Below are positions 59,339 to 64,000 of a stretch of DNA of 64,000 nucleotides, in pieces; the first letter of the stretch is position 1; the number at the start of each line of letters is the position of its first letter. Location: the NCBI RefSeq assembly GCF_030679875.1, contig NZ_JAUXSP010000019.1, positions 1 to 64,000 of the forward strand, read 5' to 3'. Source of the stretch: Phenylobacterium sp. GTDB lineage: Bacteria; Pseudomonadota; Alphaproteobacteria; Caulobacterales; Caulobacteraceae. A program made the translations under genes and the position numbers. The notes beneath the pieces were generated by a model. The model did no database searches. It saw only the letters and a list, made by a program, of their open reading frames with translations, and was not told the origin of the DNA.

Positions 59339-60091
59339 ATGAGCGCACCCATCCCCCTGATCGCGGGCAATTGGAAGATGAACGGGGCCGGCCCGGCCCT
59401 GGCCGAGGCCAGCGCCATCGCCGCTGGCGCGCCCGCCGCTGGGGTTCGTGTCGCCCTCTGCCCGCCAGCCACTCTGGTCGAGCGGATGAGCCGGGCCCTG
59501 GCTGGCTCGCCGGTCGAATTGGGCGGCCAGGACTGCCATGCCCAGCCAGGCGGCGCCTTCACCGGCGATATCTCGGCCGAAATGCTCGCCGACGCCGGGG
59601 CGAGCCTGGTGATTCTCGGCCATTCGGAGCGTCGTGCGGGTCATGATGAGGGTGACGCCGATGTCGCCGCCAAGGTCAGCGCCGCCTTGAAGGCCGGGCT
59701 GGAGCCCATTGTCTGCGTGGGTGAGACCCAGGCTGAGCGGGAGGCAGGCCAGGCGCTTGAGGTGGTGACCCGTCAGGTGCGCGCGTCCCTGCCGGCCGAG
59801 CTGGCCGGTCGCGCCTTCACCCTGGCCTATGAGCCGGTCTGGGCCATCGGAACGGGCCTGACCCCCAGCCTGCAGGACATTGTCGAGGTCCATCAGGCGA
59901 TCCGCGCCACCCTGCGGGACATGTTCGGCCAAGCCGGGGCGGCGCCCGCCATTCTCTATGGCGGCTCGGTGAAGCCCGGCAACGCAGCTGAAATCCTGGC
60001 CCTTCCAGAGGTGGGCGGCGCCCTGGTCGGCGGCGCATCGTTGAAGGCCGCGGAGTTCCTGGCCATTGTCGAGGGCGCGCCCAGGGCTTAG
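59339..60091 (+). CDS. tpiA: Triosephosphate isomerase
   Basis: Glycolytic enzyme of 250 residues. The catalytic residues are in AGNWKMNGAG (Lys), LGHSERR (His) and AYEPVWAIGTGL (Glu); phosphate loop LYGGSVKPGNA. ATG with GGAGAGG. Followed by secG, pyrG, rpmF and eno, a frequent alphaproteobacterial order. Confidence 0.97.
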   Translation: MSAPIPLIAGNWKMNGAGPALAEASAIAAGAPAAGVRVALCPPATLVERMSRALAGSPVELGGQDCHAQPGGAFTGDISAEMLADAGASLVILGHSERRAGHDEGDADVAAKVSAALKAGLEPIVCVGETQAEREAGQALEVVTRQVRASLPAELAGRAFTLAYEPVWAIGTGLTPSLQDIVEVHQAIRATLRDMFGQAGAAPAILYGGSVKPGNAAEILALPEVGGALVGGASLKAAEFLAIVEGAPRA

Positions 60092-60249
60092 CTAGGGGCG
60101 TCGCCACCTTGGCGGCCGCGCCCTTGATCTCCATCTCGTCGGTCCACGGCCCTATGGCCTTGAGCCCCGTGGGATGATAGAGCGCGCGCTTGGTTTTTCG
60201 GCGCGGGTTTCCTCCAGGAGCCCCGCGTCAAGACGTTTTGGACTAGTCC

Positions 60250-60699
60250 ATGCTTCTGAACATTCTGCTCGCCATTCAAATCGTCGTCTGTCTCACCCTC
60301 ATCGGCCTTGTGCTGCTGCAGCGGTCGGAGGGCGGCGCGCTGGGCATGGGCGGCGGCGGGTCCGGCAATTTCATGAGCGCCCGGGGCGCTGGGGATTTCC
60401 TGTCGCGCTTCACCTGGATCCTGGGCGGGGTGTTCTTCGCGCTCAGCCTGACCATCACCCTGGTGGCGGGTCGGGTCAGCGGCGGGTCTGCCGTCGACCG
60501 ACTGAATATTGAGGCGCTGGATCCGAGCCAGCTCAACCAGGCTCCCGCTGTCCCCGCACCCGCGGCGCCCGCGACCGCGCCAGCCACGGGCGGCGCGCTG
60601 GACGCCCCGGCAGCCCAGATCCGCAACCCGTTCCTCGACGCCGAAATGGGCGAAGGGGAGGGCGCGCCGGCCGCGCCTGCGCCCGCACCTGCGCCCTAG
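60250..60699 (+). CDS. secG: Preprotein translocase subunit SecG
   Basis: 149 residues. Two transmembrane helices (about 3-22 and 52-72) flank the conserved cytoplasmic loop LLQRSEGGALGMGGG. The C-terminal half (about 90-149) is an Ala/Pro-rich low-complexity tail (PAVPAPAAPATAPATGG), making the protein longer than E. coli SecG (110). Single-gene spacing on both sides: 158 nt to tpiA and 151 nt to pyrG, with no clear terminator in either gap. Confidence 0.94.
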   Translation: MLLNILLAIQIVVCLTLIGLVLLQRSEGGALGMGGGGSGNFMSARGAGDFLSRFTWILGGVFFALSLTITLVAGRVSGGSAVDRLNIEALDPSQLNQAPAVPAPAAPATAPATGGALDAPAAQIRNPFLDAEMGEGEGAPAAPAPAPAP

Positions 60700-60844
60700 C
60701 GCTCAACGCCTGCACGGCTCTGGCGTCCCATCGCGTGTCGCCAGGGGCGTAAGCTTCCAGTCACCGGCCGCCCCTTGCGGCCACCCAAGACGTTATGGCG
60801 CACCCGTTGATGCGGGGCCGCGCCCCGAATCGATGGTAGGTTGA

Positions 60845-62491
<1,647 letters not shown>

Positions 62492-62585
62492 GGGGAGGAG
62501 ACCTGCATTCAGCTTGCAAAGACGTCCGCACGGCCGCGCATGCAAGATCAACGGGCCACGGTGTTCCTCTCCCCCAGACAGGCGC

Positions 62586-62614
62586 TTGAAAGTCCCGGCG
62601 GATTGCGTCATACA
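62586..62614 (+). promoter_or_regulatory. Possible promoter of rpmF
   Basis: TTGAAA-N17-CATACA, 65 nt upstream of rpmF. Modest match. Confidence 0.4.
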
Positions 62615-62627
62615 CGCGCGCTCATGT

Positions 62628-62660
62628 CGGCGGCCCCCGCGGCCGCCGTCTCAATTTTTA
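62628..62660 (+). terminator. Hairpin with T tract between pyrG and rpmF
   Basis: CGGCGGCC and GGCCGCCG form a perfect 8-bp stem with a CCCGC loop, then TCTCAATTTTTA. It is either the pyrG terminator or a leader attenuator of rpmF, whose ATG is 18 nt further on. Confidence 0.55.
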
Positions 62661-62678
62661 TACGCCTGCGAGATTCCC

Positions 62679-62861
62679 ATGGCCGTTCCTAAGCGAAAAG
62701 TATCGCCCTCGCGGCGCAACATGCGGCGCTCCCACGATGCGCTGGGCAAGAATTCCTTCGTCGAAGACAAGGAAACCGGCGAGCTGAAGCGCCCCCACCA
62801 CATCGACCTGAAGACCGGCATGTATAAGGGCCGTCAGGTCCTGACGCCGAAGGAAGACTAG
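62679..62861 (+). CDS. rpmF: 50S ribosomal protein L32
   Basis: 60 residues, the standard length, with the start [20 protein letters not shown] characteristic of L32. No zinc-binding cysteines are present, so this is the C-minus form. The track frame starts too early at 62514. Not linked to plsX-fabH here, unlike in E. coli. Confidence 0.96.
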   Translation: MAVPKRKVSPSRRNMRRSHDALGKNSFVEDKETGELKRPHHIDLKTGMYKGRQVLTPKED

Positions 62862-62897
62862 GCGCTCCACGCCTGTCGACCTGTCGCAAGACATCGA

Positions 62898-62926
62898 GGC
62901 CTCGCCCTGATCGGGCGGGGCCTTTT
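62898..62926 (+). terminator. Rho-independent terminator of rpmF
   Basis: GGCCTCGCCC pairs with GGGCGGGGCC (10 bp, one G-U) around a TGATC loop and is followed by TTTT. Confidence 0.8.
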
Positions 62927-62936
62927 GCGTGGCCGA

Positions 62937-62965
62937 TTGCCCGCCCGGGCGAAGGTGGCTAAGCC
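62937..62965 (+). promoter_or_regulatory. Probable promoter of eno
   Basis: TTGCCCG (62937-62943), a 14-nt spacer and GCTAAGCC (62958-62965), good fit to the Caulobacter consensus, directly after the rpmF terminator and 49 nt before eno. Confidence 0.5.
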
Positions 62966-62981
62966 TCCCGGGCCTTTCTGA

Positions 62982-64000
<1,019 letters not shown>

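Overview
This window is ordinary, densely packed chromosome from a high-GC alphaproteobacterium, almost certainly Caulobacterales (Caulobacter/Phenylobacterium-like). The placement rests on gene order (lon-hupB; nuoA-N running into birA-coaX-rnj-mce-proS-lol-dnaE; rpsB-tsf-pyrH-frr-uppS-cdsA-dxr-rseP-bamA-skp-lpxD-fabZ-lpxA-lpxI-lpxB; trpE-trpGDC-lexA), LpxI in place of LpxH, promoters resembling the Caulobacter housekeeping consensus (TTGACGS-N10-14-GCTANAWC), and LexA boxes of the alphaproteobacterial type (GTTC-N7-GTTC). No IS element, prophage, CRISPR array or obvious recently acquired island was seen. Names are recognised by eye from protein sequence; no database search was run.

Layout. 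1-1106 is the 3' part of lon, followed by a terminator, a promoter and hupB. 1664-3014 holds tRNA-Val, an aldo/keto reductase, a degenerate-looking stretch and tRNA-Asp; 3070-4623 (minus) is an AbgT-family transporter. 4871-19893 is a complete 14-gene respiratory complex I operon that also carries an NTF2-like gene after nuoD and a two-helix membrane protein gene after nuoE. It runs directly into birA, coaX, rnj, mce and a DUF1467 gene. 24122-27394 carries proS and the lipoprotein exporter pair lolC/E-lolD. A minus-strand VOC protein is then divergent from a 30-codon ORF plus dnaE.

31670-46349 is the translation and envelope block: rpsB, tsf, pyrH, frr, then isoprenoid (uppS, dxr), phospholipid (cdsA), intramembrane protease (rseP), outer-membrane assembly (bamA, skp) and lipid A genes (lpxD, fabZ, lpxA, lpxI, lpxB). 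46346-49094 (minus) holds gltA and gltX, divergent from comEC (49162-51297). 51278-59211 (minus) reads ppiD, trpE, (opposite small ORF), trpG, trpD, trpC, an AlgX/AlgJ-like SGNH gene, lexA. 59339-64000 (plus) holds tpiA, secG, pyrG, rpmF and the 5' part of eno.

The most interesting point is the 30-codon ORF at 27918-28010, missing from the ORF track. It encodes a single-helix membrane peptide behind a strong promoter whose start region is covered by a perfect LexA box (GAAC-N7-GAAC). It lies 24 nt upstream of dnaE. By size, topology and SOS control it is best explained as a homologue of the Caulobacter SOS cell-division inhibitor SidA. The window also contains lexA with its own boxed promoter, so both the repressor and a checkpoint effector target are visible here.
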